A stretch of 64,000 nt of DNA from contig NZ_JAJVKW010000004.1 in the NCBI RefSeq assembly GCF_024198255.1, positions 1 to 64,000 of the forward strand. Direction: 5' to 3'. Positions 18,524-27,037 of this stretch are shown in pieces (positions within the stretch are counted from its first letter, which is position 1; every line of letters begins with the position of its first letter). A program made the translations under genes and the position numbers. Below the pieces are notes generated by a model. The model did not search any database, had not been told where the DNA came from, and saw nothing but the letters and a program-made list of their open reading frames with translations. This stretch comes from Myxococcus guangdongensis. GTDB lineage: Bacteria > Myxococcota > Myxococcia > Myxococcales > Myxococcaceae.

Positions 18524-19690
18524 ATGGCGCTCCTGTTCTGGGTCTTCTCCGTCACCGGGGGCGAGTCCCCCGTGGCCACGGCGGCCATCACCGTGGCCAC
18601 GACGGCGCCCGCGCTGCTGTTGGGGCTGACGGCGGGGACGCTGGCGGACCGGTGGGAGCGCCGCAGCGTGATGGTGTTCTGTGACGCCGCACGGTGCGTG
18701 CTGAGCCTGTTGCAGCTGGTGGCGGTGGCGAAGCAGAGCCTGCCGCTGGCGTACGCGGTGGCGTTCTGCTCGAGCGCGGTGGAGCAGCTGTATGACCCGG
18801 CGCGGGTGGCGTTGATCCGCTCGACGGTGCCGCGTGAGGACCTGGTGGCGGCAAGCTCCCTGCGGCAGGCCACGACGAGCGCCATCATGATCCTGGGCAT
18901 GGCGCTGGGCACGGGCATCTACTTCGTGCTGGGGCCGTGGGTGAGCTTCGCGCTCGACTCGGCGTCCTTCCTGGTGGCCATGTGCATCAACCTGGCCATC
19001 CGCGCGCGCTGCGTGAGCGCGCCGTCCGCGCCCGGCGCGTCCGTGCTGCGCGAGGCGAAGGAGGGGCTCGCGTATGTCCGGGGCAGCGTGTTCGTGCGCA
19101 GCCTGTTGGGGCTGGGCGCGCTGGCGATGGCGGCCTCGGGGCTCATCGAGGTGGTGCAGCTCTACCTGGTGACGCGGGAGCTGGGGCTGCCCGAGGACCG
19201 GCTGGCGTGGCTGGGCACGACGCTGGGCGTGTCCATGTTCGCGGGCTTCGCCGTGGCGGGCAGCCTGCACCGGCGGCTGCGGCTGGAGTGGCTGCCGGGG
19301 CTGGGGCTGGGCGTGTGCGGCCTGGGCGTGCTGCTGATGGCGGTGGCGCCGAGCCTCACGGTGGCCATGGGCGGCATGGTGTTCATCGGCCTGGGCAACG
19401 TGCTGCTCAACGTGGGCCTGGGGCCGCTGATGCAGACGCACGTGGAGCTGGGGCTGCTCGGCCGGGTGATGGGCGTCTTCCGCTCCGTGAGCACCGCGTG
19501 CCTGCTGGTGGGCGCGAGCAGCGCGGGCTACCTCATCGACCTGCTGGACACGCGGCGAATCACGGGGCTCGCGGGCGTCATCCTGATGGTGGCGGCGCTC
19601 GTGGCGGGCACCCGGCTGGCCCGCGCCGTCACCGCGCTGCGCGCCGCTCCCCGGGTGGAGCCTCCTCGCGCGGCCGTCACCGTGGAGTGA
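18524..19690 (+). CDS. MFS transporter (drug/peptide exporter type), start uncertain
   Basis: 388 residues from ATG 18524; inner-membrane major facilitator with about a dozen hydrophobic segments and the loop motif GTLADRWERR after the second helix. It resembles MFS_3-type exporters found in siderophore and peptide clusters and probably exports the NRPS product. Typical family N-terminal sequence (LRHRDFALIWCGQLVSGLGDW) is encoded in frame upstream of the ATG, from about 18440, but no ATG, GTG or TTG exists in that frame back to the TGA at 18317. An ATC at 18440 with CAGGGGG upstream is where an initiator would be expected. Either a rare start codon is used, or an initiator has mutated and a protein missing much of helix 1 is made. 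It lies 100 bases after the dioxygenase and overlaps the next gene by four bases (GTGA). Confidence 0.85.
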   Translation: MALLFWVFSVTGGESPVATAAITVATTAPALLLGLTAGTLADRWERRSVMVFCDAARCVLSLLQLVAVAKQSLPLAYAVAFCSSAVEQLYDPARVALIRSTVPREDLVAASSLRQATTSAIMILGMALGTGIYFVLGPWVSFALDSASFLVAMCINLAIRARCVSAPSAPGASVLREAKEGLAYVRGSVFVRSLLGLGALAMAASGLIEVVQLYLVTRELGLPEDRLAWLGTTLGVSMFAGFAVAGSLHRRLRLEWLPGLGLGVCGLGVLLMAVAPSLTVAMGGMVFIGLGNVLLNVGLGPLMQTHVELGLLGRVMGVFRSVSTACLLVGASSAGYLIDLLDTRRITGLAGVILMVAALVAGTRLARAVTALRAAPRVEPPRAAVTVE

Positions 19691-22374
19691 GTGGACGCGT
19701 GGGGGCCCAGGTCGACAGACGCGGTGCGCGCGCGAGCCGGGCACGGGCCTGGTGCGTCCTGCTGCTGCTGGCGTGGGGGCCCGCTGTCCTCGCGCAGGTG
19801 CCCACCGTGGTGGTGGAGGGGCGCTACCTCCAGGCGCACCGGGTGGACAAGGGGCCGGCGCTGGACGGCGTGCTGGATGACGACGTGTGGAAGCAGGCCG
19901 CGTTCACCAGCGACTTCCTCCAGAAGGAGCCCGTGCAGGGCTCGCCCGCCTCGGTGAAGACCGAGGTCGCCTTCGTGTACGACGCGGACGCGCTCTACGT
20001 GGGCGCGCGCATGTCCAGCCCGAGCCCGGAGGACATCGAGACGGTGATGACCCGGCGGGACGAGAGCGGCTCGGCCGAGCGGCTCATCATCTCCCTGGAC
20101 ACCTACCGCGACAGGCGCACGGCCTACAGCTTCGCCGTCACCGCGGCCGGGGTGCGGGTGGACTGGTACCACCCGGAGGACCACGAGTACGTCGTCGACC
20201 TGTCCTTCAACCCGGTGTGGGAGGCGCGCACCCAGCAGACGGCGGACGGGTGGGTGGCGGAGCTGCGCATCCCCTTCTCGCAGCTGCGCTTCGACGCGGC
20301 CAACGAGCAGGTGTGGGGCCTCAACATCCAGCGCGTCATCCCGCGTCGCAACGAGGACGACTTCTGGGTGGTGGTGCCGCGCGACATCACCGGCTGGTCC
20401 TCTCGCTTCGGTGAGCTGTCGGGCCTGCACGGCGTGGCGCCCTCGCGTCGCATCGAGCTGTTGCCGTACGTGACGGGGGACTGGCGCGTGGACGCGGGCG
20501 CCAATCCGCGCGAGGGCACGCCCTTCGAGGACCGGCGCGCGTACTCGGCGCGGGTGGGCGTGGACGGCAAGGTGGGGCTGGGGCCCAACCTGAACCTGGA
20601 CGTGACGGTGAACCCGGACTTCGGGCAGATCGACGCGGACCCGGCCCAGGTGAACCTCACGGACTTCGAGGTGGTGGTGGACGAGCGGCGGCCCTTCTTC
20701 ACGGAGGGCAGCCAGCTGTTCAACAACAACAACACGAACAACAACGGGCCCGCCTACTTCTACTCGCGGCGCATCGGCGCGGCGCCTCGGTTGCGCGCCA
20801 GCGCGGACTACGTGGAGCCCTCGCGGGCGACGCCCATCTGGGGCGCGGCGAAGCTCACCGGGCGCCTGTCGTCGGGGTTGTCGCTGGGGGTGCTCGGCGC
20901 CCTCACGGGGGAAGGGTACGCGGACACGTACGACTTCACGTCCCAGGAGCAGGGGCGCGTGAAGGTGGACTCGCGCACGGGCTTCGGCGTGCTGCGCGCG
21001 CAGCAGGAGCTGGGCAGGGGCTCGACGGTGGGCGCCACGCTCACCACCGTCCACCGCGACATCGGCGAGGGCGAGGGGCGCACGGGGGAGCTGGCGCGCG
21101 AGGCGTACACGGGCGGCGCGGACTTCCGGCTGCGGCTGCGCGACGGCGAATACATCGTCTCCGGCTTCGCGGGCGGCAGCCTGGTGCGAGGAGACCCCGC
21201 AGCCATCAGCCGGCTGCAGCGCTCCAGCGCGCGCTACTTCCAGCGGCCGGACCAGACCTACGTCCGATTGGACCCGGAGTCCCGCTCGATGTCGGGCTAC
21301 ACCGTGGGCGCGAAGGTGGTGCGCCAGAGCGGTGAGCACTGGCTGTGGAACGGCAGCGTGGGCGTGGAGTCACCGGGCTTCGAGCTCAACGAGCTGGGCC
21401 GGTTGAGCACCACGGACGACGTGGACCTGAACCTGGGGCTGTACTACCGCGAGACGAACCCGGGCACGTTTCTTCGCGGCTACAAGGTGGGCCTCTTGAC
21501 GTACGGCAACTGGAACCACGGCGGCACGCGCACCGTGAACCAGTTCATGTTCAACGGCGAGGTGACCTTCCCCAACTTCTGGGAGGCGAGCCTGCTCGTC
21601 ACCTACTACCCGCGCGCGTTCTCGGACCAGCTGACGCGCGGCGGTCCGCTGATGCAGACGCCCCAGGGGCTGGAGGCGAACCTGCTCCTGAACAACAACG
21701 CCTCCGGGACGAACCTGTGGGAGGTGGACGCGCTGGCGTGGACGTACGAGGACGGCAGCGGCGGTGGCACGTTGACGGGCACCGTCACCGTGCAGCCCCT
21801 GCGCAACCTGCGCCTGTCGGTGGAGCCCGTGGGCTCGCTGTACACGGAGGCCCGTCAGTACATGGCCACGCTGGACGGCGGCCGGGAGGAGACGTATGCG
21901 CGGCGCTACGTCTTCGGCGCGGTGCGACGCCGTGAGCTGGCGCTGCGCTTTCGCGCCAACCTCTTCATCACCCCGGACCTGAGCCTGGAGGCCTACGCGG
22001 AGCCCTTCGCGTCCAGCGGCGTCTTCAGCGCGCCCGGTGAGCTGGCCCGCGCGCGCGGACGTCAGCTGCGCAGGTACGGACAGGACGGCACGTCGCTGTC
22101 GCGCGGCGAGGGCGGGGACTGGGACGTGACGGACGGCGCGAGCGGTTTTCAACTGGTCAACCAGGACTTCAACGTCCGCTCCTTCCGCAGCAACGTGGTG
22201 CTGCGCTGGGAGTGGCGCCCGGGCAGCACGCTCTACGCGGTGTGGCAGCAGGACCGCTCCGCCGACTCGCTCGGGGGCAACGCGCTGGCGCCCAAGGCGC
22301 TGGGCGACGCGCTGCTGAGCCCAGGGGGACACACCTTCGCGCTCAAGCTGTCGTGGTGGTTCCCCGCGGGCTGA
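19687..22374 (+). CDS. DUF5916-type exported protein (CBM9-like domain plus C-terminal beta-barrel-like region)
   Basis: About 895 residues. The GTG at 19687 overlaps the MFS stop (GTGA) and is followed by a signal peptide: Arg-rich start, then WCVLLLLAWGPAVLAQ with probable cleavage after Ala36. The mature N-terminus (KGPALDGVLDDDVWKQAAF..., to about residue 235) looks like the carbohydrate-binding family 9-like fold. The rest alternates polar and aromatic residues and ends in KLSWWFPAG, with a terminal aromatic-rich strand as in outer-membrane barrels. The FNNNNTNNNGPAYFYSRRIG segment is typical of DUF5916 proteins. Function is unknown in this family; an outer-membrane location is inferred. 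It is translationally coupled to the exporter, but nothing in it is obviously biosynthetic. Confidence 0.8.
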   Translation: MSGRVGAQVDRRGARASRARAWCVLLLLAWGPAVLAQVPTVVVEGRYLQAHRVDKGPALDGVLDDDVWKQAAFTSDFLQKEPVQGSPASVKTEVAFVYDADALYVGARMSSPSPEDIETVMTRRDESGSAERLIISLDTYRDRRTAYSFAVTAAGVRVDWYHPEDHEYVVDLSFNPVWEARTQQTADGWVAELRIPFSQLRFDAANEQVWGLNIQRVIPRRNEDDFWVVVPRDITGWSSRFGELSGLHGVAPSRRIELLPYVTGDWRVDAGANPREGTPFEDRRAYSARVGVDGKVGLGPNLNLDVTVNPDFGQIDADPAQVNLTDFEVVVDERRPFFTEGSQLFNNNNTNNNGPAYFYSRRIGAAPRLRASADYVEPSRATPIWGAAKLTGRLSSGLSLGVLGALTGEGYADTYDFTSQEQGRVKVDSRTGFGVLRAQQELGRGSTVGATLTTVHRDIGEGEGRTGELAREAYTGGADFRLRLRDGEYIVSGFAGGSLVRGDPAAISRLQRSSARYFQRPDQTYVRLDPESRSMSGYTVGAKVVRQSGEHWLWNGSVGVESPGFELNELGRLSTTDDVDLNLGLYYRETNPGTFLRGYKVGLLTYGNWNHGGTRTVNQFMFNGEVTFPNFWEASLLVTYYPRAFSDQLTRGGPLMQTPQGLEANLLLNNNASGTNLWEVDALAWTYEDGSGGGTLTGTVTVQPLRNLRLSVEPVGSLYTEARQYMATLDGGREETYARRYVFGAVRRRELALRFRANLFITPDLSLEAYAEPFASSGVFSAPGELARARGRQLRRYGQDGTSLSRGEGGDWDVTDGASGFQLVNQDFNVRSFRSNVVLRWEWRPGSTLYAVWQQDRSADSLGGNALAPKALGDALLSPGGHTFALKLSWWFPAG

Positions 22375-22387
22375 GCCTCACGGCACC

Positions 22388-22987
22388 TCAGTCGTCATCG
22401 TCGTCGTCACCGCCGCCGCCACCGCCGTCCCAGATGCTCCCGGCGGCCGCGGGCGTGGGGACATCGAAGGTGCACGTCAGCTCGTCGCCGTTGGCGTAGC
22501 GGTAGACGAAGCGCCCCTCGGCGTGGTCATCCGCCAGGACCTCCAGCGTCAGGGTTCCATTCGCGGGGACGCCCGAGCGCTCGGGGAAGCCCGTGCCGCT
22601 GCCGACCGAGTCCGCCCGGGTGGCCTGCCAGCTCTTCACCGCCGAGCCCTGCTCGGGCGCCAGGTCGAACCCGGTGTTGAGGAGCTGGGCGGTGCGAGGG
22701 ACGTCGCCCCTCGCGAGCGAGGTGCCATCGGCCAGTTCGACGTCCGCGCCGAAGGCGGAGAGCGTGGCCTGTCCGTCCGGCAGGTAGTTGAGGAACAACC
22801 ACGGGGTGATGAACCCGAAGCGGTCCCTGACCAGGCGCGAGTCCTCGCCGTCGATGGGCCAGTCCACCTGTTCTGCCTGGAGGGTGCCCCGACATTCCCC
22901 CGTGGCCTCCCGGGAATCGCCACAGGCCGTGGTGAGCAGGAGCGTGACGAGACCCGGAGCCGCCGCGCGACGAAGCCATTCGTTCAT
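22388..22987 (-). CDS. Small hypothetical lipoprotein with poly-Gly/poly-Asp tail
   Basis: 199 residues. The N-terminus (MNEWLRRAAAPGLVTLLLTTACGD) is a lipoprotein signal with lipobox TTAC and lipidated Cys22. The ATG at 22987 is preceded by AGGA. The mature part has no domain I recognise and ends in Gly6-Asp6. It converges with the DUF5916 gene, 13 bases from its stop, and is transcribed separately from panD. Probably an envelope protein; no link to the peptide pathway can be shown. Confidence 0.7.
   Translation of the reverse strand: MNEWLRRAAAPGLVTLLLTTACGDSREATGECRGTLQAEQVDWPIDGEDSRLVRDRFGFITPWLFLNYLPDGQATLSAFGADVELADGTSLARGDVPRTAQLLNTGFDLAPEQGSAVKSWQATRADSVGSGTGFPERSGVPANGTLTLEVLADDHAEGRFVYRYANGDELTCTFDVPTPAAAGSIWDGGGGGGDDDDDD
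22391..22430. repeat. Trinucleotide simple-sequence tract encoding Gly/Asp tail
   Basis: Runs of GTC and GCC triplets on the plus strand encode the Gly-rich then Asp-rich C-terminus of the lipoprotein on the minus strand. Triplet slippage would change tail length without shifting frame. Confidence 0.7.
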
Positions 22988-23113
22988 GTGGCCATCCTAC
23001 GGGCCTTCGTCCATGGTCCCGCGTGGGTCGCAACGGCCACCCTCCGTGCCGCGGTGCGTCCCGACGAAGACGCACCCGGACGACGGCGGCAGGGCCTCCC
23101 GCGGAGGGCGGCG

Positions 23114-23506
23114 TCAGGCCTCGCGACGCAGGGGACCCGGCAGCTCGACGTGCCGGCCGGTGATGATGCGGTTGTCGCCGTCGACGAACACGACGGTGGG
23201 CTCCCAGTCGGAGACCTCGTCCTCCTCCACCTCCGCGAAGGTGGCGAGGATGACGAGGTCGCCGGGCTGGTTGAGGTGGGCGGCCGCGCCGTTGATGCAG
23301 ATGACGCCGCTGCCGCGCGCGCCGTTGAGCGCGTAGGTCTCCAGCCGCGTGCCTCGTGTCACGTTCCACACGGCGACCTTCTCGTGCGGGACGATGCGCG
23401 CGGCCCTCATGAGCTCCTCGTCGATGGTGACCGAGCCCTCGTAGTCGAGGTCCGCCTGGGTGACGGTGGCGCGATGAATCTTGGACTTGAACAGGATGCG
23501 TCGCAT
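23114..23506 (-). CDS. panD: Aspartate 1-decarboxylase (pyruvoyl enzyme)
   Basis: 130 residues, the usual length. The enzyme decarboxylates L-aspartate to beta-alanine in the cytosol. The self-cleavage site is clear: [12 protein letters not shown] with Gly24-Ser25, where Ser25 becomes the pyruvoyl group. Other conserved segments are [23 protein letters not shown] and [12 protein letters not shown]. It lies 44 bases downstream of the luciferase-like monooxygenase gene, so is probably in the same transcript. In primary metabolism panD normally sits with panB/panC or alone. Here it is between NRPS clusters, and the NRPS at 35231-44737 has an A domain with a beta-alanine-like code, so a dedicated precursor role is likely. 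Whether this is the only panD copy in the genome cannot be seen. Confidence 0.96.
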   Translation of the reverse strand: MRRILFKSKIHRATVTQADLDYEGSVTIDEELMRAARIVPHEKVAVWNVTRGTRLETYALNGARGSGVICINGAAAHLNQPGDLVILATFAEVEEDEVSDWEPTVVFVDGDNRIITGRHVELPGPLRREA

Positions 23507-23550
23507 GGGGAGAACCTCGGGGTGAAGGAGTAGAGAGGTGTGGAGGCACG

Positions 23551-24567
23551 TCACGTGGGCGCTGGCGCGTCGCCGGGCTGGACCCGCACCGCCGTCAGGG
23601 ACGCGAACGCCCGGGCGGCGTGGACGTAGTCCTCCTCCTGGGCGGGCAGCTCCAGCACCAGGTGCTGGATGCCCTGCTCCAACAACTGGCGCAGCAGGCG
23701 GTGGATGTGCTCCTGGCCGCCGACGAGGAAGGGGCAGTCCGCCTGGAAGCGGCTGAAGGGCTCCAACCAATAGCCTTCGACCCCCGCGACCTTGTCGTCG
23801 GCCAGGCTCAGCATGCGGGCCTTCCAGACGGCGTCGGTGTTCCGCGCGGAGAAGCGCTGCATCCGCTCTCCCCGCTCGTCGGGCGGGAACAGCGCGTGGG
23901 CCGCGCTCCACGCCTGCGCGTCCGTGTCGCGGCAGACGAGGCCCAGGTGCACGCCACGAGAGCCCGCGGGCAGCACGCCCAGGTCGGGCTGGAGCATGCC
24001 CAGTCCGCAGGCCTGCAGCGCGGTGGCGGTCTGACTGGCGCCGGCGGACTGCCCCGCCACGAACAGGCCGGGGCGCAGCGCCGCCGGCACCGGTGGGCGG
24101 AGCAGGAGGTTGGCGACGCCGTAGAAGTCTCCACCGAAGGAGTAGGGGCTCGTGCTGGAGCACAGGCCCATCACGATTCGCGCGAACTCGCGGACCCGCT
24201 GGTAGCGCTCATCGTGGCTGAGCTCCTCGTCCAGGGCCTCCAGGTCCCGCAGCGACGTGCCCGCCACGAGGTTGAGGTGGCAGCGGCGCCCATGGATGGA
24301 CGCCAGCGCGGAGATGAAGCGCGCCACGGTGAACGGGTGCATGTAGATGGGATTGACGGCCACCAGCGGGCTCAGCCGGGGATGGCGGGTGACGAGCTCC
24401 TGGGCCAGGAACCACGGCTCCACCGTGACGTCATTGCCCGTGTAGATGAGCGTGCCGGTGAACCCCGCGCGCTCGGTCAGCTCGAAGGTGCGCAGGGCCC
24501 GCGAATGGAAGGCCTCCGGCTCCGCGCTGCGAGGGCACGTCGTGAAGACCTGGATTGGCATCGGCAT
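23551..24567 (-). CDS. Luciferase-like (LLM class) flavin-dependent monooxygenase
   Basis: 338 residues from ATG 24567, which has GGGGA six bases upstream. The TIM-barrel LLM family uses reduced FMN and oxygen. Characteristic segments are [11 protein letters not shown] at strand 1, [34 protein letters not shown], and [16 protein letters not shown] in the phosphate-binding region. It is closest in character to SsuD/NtaA-type enzymes, which oxidise varied substrates, so it could N- or C-oxidise a residue or the chain. It is transcribed with panD and divergently from the APH-like kinase (48 bases between starts), which suggests shared control. Confidence 0.82.
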   Translation of the reverse strand: MPMPIQVFTTCPRSAEPEAFHSRALRTFELTERAGFTGTLIYTGNDVTVEPWFLAQELVTRHPRLSPLVAVNPIYMHPFTVARFISALASIHGRRCHLNLVAGTSLRDLEALDEELSHDERYQRVREFARIVMGLCSSTSPYSFGGDFYGVANLLLRPPVPAALRPGLFVAGQSAGASQTATALQACGLGMLQPDLGVLPAGSRGVHLGLVCRDTDAQAWSAAHALFPPDERGERMQRFSARNTDAVWKARMLSLADDKVAGVEGYWLEPFSRFQADCPFLVGGQEHIHRLLRQLLEQGIQHLVLELPAQEEDYVHAARAFASLTAVRVQPGDAPAPT

Positions 24568-24615
24568 CGAATTCCCCAGACAGAGGAGAGGTTGTGGCAT
24601 CGTGTCCGGGCACGC

Positions 24616-25728
24616 ATGACACGGCCCATGATTGGACAGACGGAGCGGAGCATCGGACGGGAATGGAGGGGACCCCTCCGGGAGCTGCTGGGTGAGCGCC
24701 CGCGCCGTCTGGAGTTGCTGCACCAGGGGCTGCGAGCCCAGGTGCTGCGCTGTCATCTGTCGGACGGAAAGACAGTCATCGTCAAGGCCTCCGCCACCCT
24801 GACGCCCACGGCGCGGCGGGAAGGGGAGGCATTGCGCTTCCTCACGAAGGGGGGGGCCTCCCTGGCCCCCGCGCTGCTGGCTCGCGCGAAGGACAGACGC
24901 CTGGTCGTCATGGAGGAGCTCGCCGGCGAGCCCCTGGCCGGGCTGCTGGCGCGCGAGCAGGTGGCGGGTGCGCGCGGGCCGCTGGTGGCCATCGCCAGGG
25001 CGCTCGGCGGCTTCCATGGAGAGCAGGCGGCCCGCGTGGAGGCCCTGCCCCGGGCGCTGAGGGGGGAATACCTCCAGCAGGCCGAGGACTGCGTGGGCCT
25101 GCGCGAGCGGGTCGGCGCGGTGCTGGAGCGAGCGGGCGTGACGCCCGCGCGGGGCTTCGACGCCGCCTGGCGGGCGCTGACCGAGCGGATGGGGGCTCCC
25201 GGGGACTTCCTGACGCTGACGCATGGCGACCTGGCGCCGTCGAACGTGCTGCTCACGGAGCGCGGGCCCCGGCTGCTGGACTTCGAGTTCTCCGGGGCGC
25301 GCAGCGCCCTCTATGACGTCATGTTCTGGGAGTTCGTCGTCCCGTTCCCTCGCGTGCTGGCGGGCGCGATGACCCGCGCGTACCGGGCCGCCCTCGCCAG
25401 GTGGCTGCCCGCCGCGCGCGACGAGGCGCGCTTCCGCCGGGAGCTGGCGACGCTGAAGACCCACCGCTTCTATTGGTGGCTGACCTTCCGGCTGGGTGAG
25501 GCGCTCGTCCGGGACGACGCCCATTGGGTCCCCGGCTGGCGCCTGCGGTCCGCCTATCTGTTCTATCTCCAGAGCTACCTCACCTCCTCTCGAGGGCTCG
25601 CCGGTGACGGCCCGTTGTCTCGAACTGCGCGTCGACTGCACCTGCGGCTGCGCGACCAGTGGAAGGACCGCGCGGGGTACCCGGAGGGCTTCCTGTCCCC
25701 GAGGGGCTCCGGGGCTACCGGCCCTTGA
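24616..25728 (+). CDS. APH-fold phosphotransferase (candidate self-resistance kinase)
   Basis: 370 residues. Aminoglycoside/choline kinase fold: VIVKAS supplies the ATP-anchoring Lys, LVVMEELAGEPLAGLL the hinge, LTHGDLAPSNVLL the catalytic loop (His203, Asp205, Asn210) and LLDFEF the metal-binding Asp222. All key residues are present, so it should be an active kinase. In antibiotic clusters such enzymes commonly phosphorylate and inactivate the producer's own compound. I recall ComG in the corramycin cluster of Corallococcus as an APH-like kinase acting on a peptide, which makes a similar role here plausible but unproven. ATG 24616 is used; ATG 24628 or TTG 24592 are alternatives. It overlaps the convergent cupin gene by 14 bases at the 3' ends. 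Confidence 0.85.
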   Translation: MTRPMIGQTERSIGREWRGPLRELLGERPRRLELLHQGLRAQVLRCHLSDGKTVIVKASATLTPTARREGEALRFLTKGGASLAPALLARAKDRRLVVMEELAGEPLAGLLAREQVAGARGPLVAIARALGGFHGEQAARVEALPRALRGEYLQQAEDCVGLRERVGAVLERAGVTPARGFDAAWRALTERMGAPGDFLTLTHGDLAPSNVLLTERGPRLLDFEFSGARSALYDVMFWEFVVPFPRVLAGAMTRAYRAALARWLPAARDEARFRRELATLKTHRFYWWLTFRLGEALVRDDAHWVPGWRLRSAYLFYLQSYLTSSRGLAGDGPLSRTARRLHLRLRDQWKDRAGYPEGFLSPRGSGATGP

Positions 25729-26806
25729 CGGGCACCGAGACGGAGAACGTGGGCCCGTCGATCACGACACAATGGAACCACCCCACCGGATTGAGCAGGA
25801 CCTCGCCCGGCGCCAGCTCCACCTCCAGCCGCCGCGCTCGCTTGAAGCGCGGGTGGACATCCAGCCTGGGTTTGAGCGGATCCACCCAGCAGTTCTGGAA
25901 GGAATTGTAGGCTGTCACTGGATAGAGATTGTCGCGTTCGAGGGGGGAATAGAGCAGCACCCGCTTGCGGCCTTGTAATTGGATGAGCAGTCCATTGACG
26001 GGGTCTCTGTGGAGGCCCGTCACGGGTTGGGTGCTGTCGGAGGTGCCCGCCCAGAGTTGCGGCGCTCCCAGCGGGAGTCTCACGGGGCGCGAGGCCTCCG
26101 GGCCGAAGGCCAGCGGGAAGAGGCTGGTGAAGGTGGGGGGCAGCATGCAGCCTTCGCTGTAGGTCGCGCCGTCGCCCTGGCGGGAGCGCACGGACTGGAT
26201 GAACTCCGACAGGGGGATGGCGCGGCCCAGCGAGCGCGGCTCGACGGTGATGCCGACGACGCGCTGGGCGAGCTCCTCCCAGTCGCGCGGCAGGCACGCG
26301 TCCAGCAGCCCCGTGGCGACCAGGGGCCTGCTGGCCTCGAGCGCCGCCTTGATGACCGTCACGGAGGGGCGATGCACCCGCTCGAGGGTCTCGAGGCTCG
26401 CGCCGCGCCCCGCGCGCTGCTCGGCGGCCTCGTACACGGCGCGCACCTCGGGGGAGGGGCGCAGCAGGGCTTGTCCCAGTCGTGTGACGAGTAGCGGGTC
26501 TCCCTCATAGCGAAGCCCCGCGTGGATGCGTGAATCCCTCAGGTCGATGGACCGCGCCTCCGATACGAACAGGTGGGCGACCTCGTTCGGCACCCAGACC
26601 TTCGCGTCCGGGGGGCGCGAGCCGTCCTCCTGGATGTCGATGCCCTGGGGCCGCAGGTGCAGCTGCACCCGGTGCCCGGTGTCCACGTCACCGATGGTGA
26701 CCTGGCAGACCTCGTCGTTCCCCGGGTAACCGGTCAGACCCCAGGCCATCTCCCGGGCGAGATGACGACTCAACTGCTCGGCGGTGGATGGCCCTGCAGG
26801 GTTCAT
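25715..26806 (-). CDS. JmjC/cupin_8-type Fe(II)/2-oxoglutarate oxygenase with N-terminal SCP2-like region
   Basis: 363 residues from ATG 26806, which has AGGGAG seven bases upstream. The C-terminal half is a JmjC-like cupin: GLHRDPVNGLLIQLQGRKRV gives the facial triad His266-x-Asp268, LAPGEVLLNPVGWFHCV gives His345, and the Lys in GRKRVLLY is a likely 2-oxoglutarate contact. The N-terminal half (about 20-125) reads like a small SCP2/sterol-carrier-type domain (KVWVPNEVAHLFVSEARSIDL), which is tentative. Relatives in peptide clusters hydroxylate amino acids at the beta carbon, free or carrier-bound. It is divergent from the 27038 operon, so is probably co-regulated with it. Confidence 0.8.
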   Translation of the reverse strand: MNPAGPSTAEQLSRHLAREMAWGLTGYPGNDEVCQVTIGDVDTGHRVQLHLRPQGIDIQEDGSRPPDAKVWVPNEVAHLFVSEARSIDLRDSRIHAGLRYEGDPLLVTRLGQALLRPSPEVRAVYEAAEQRAGRGASLETLERVHRPSVTVIKAALEASRPLVATGLLDACLPRDWEELAQRVVGITVEPRSLGRAIPLSEFIQSVRSRQGDGATYSEGCMLPPTFTSLFPLAFGPEASRPVRLPLGAPQLWAGTSDSTQPVTGLHRDPVNGLLIQLQGRKRVLLYSPLERDNLYPVTAYNSFQNCWVDPLKPRLDVHPRFKRARRLEVELAPGEVLLNPVGWFHCVVIDGPTFSVSVPVKGR

Positions 26807-27037
26807 GGCGCGCTCCCTGGGCTGCAATCCGATAACGCGGGGATGCCGGGTCCGGCTTCCATTCTTCGACAAACAAGACATCTACTTCCATCTCTGGAAA
26901 ATATAGTAAAAGCAGTTCGCGTTCGGAAGAAGGTCGCGACGTCTGTGAACTCTGCGTGGCTGTAAGGGTTTCCCGCAGTGCACTGTTTTGGCTGTGCTGT
27001 GAATTGTGTGTCTGTCTTCTAGGGCGGGAGACACTTC
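26807..27037. promoter_or_regulatory. Divergent intergenic region, probable promoter of the main biosynthetic operon
   Basis: These 231 bases separate the cupin gene from the start of the operon that runs to the right edge. The part around 26870-26960 is AT-rich relative to its surroundings (for example AAAATATAGTAAAAG near 26897). The plus-strand gene has GGGAG at 27026-27030 before ATG 27038. No clear -35/-10 pair or operator could be fixed by eye. Confidence 0.4.

Noticed and set aside
18937..19686. 5' extension of the DUF5916 reading frame across the MFS gene
   Set aside because: This part is an out-of-frame reading of the MFS gene. The signal peptide begins after GTG 19687, which overlaps the MFS stop.
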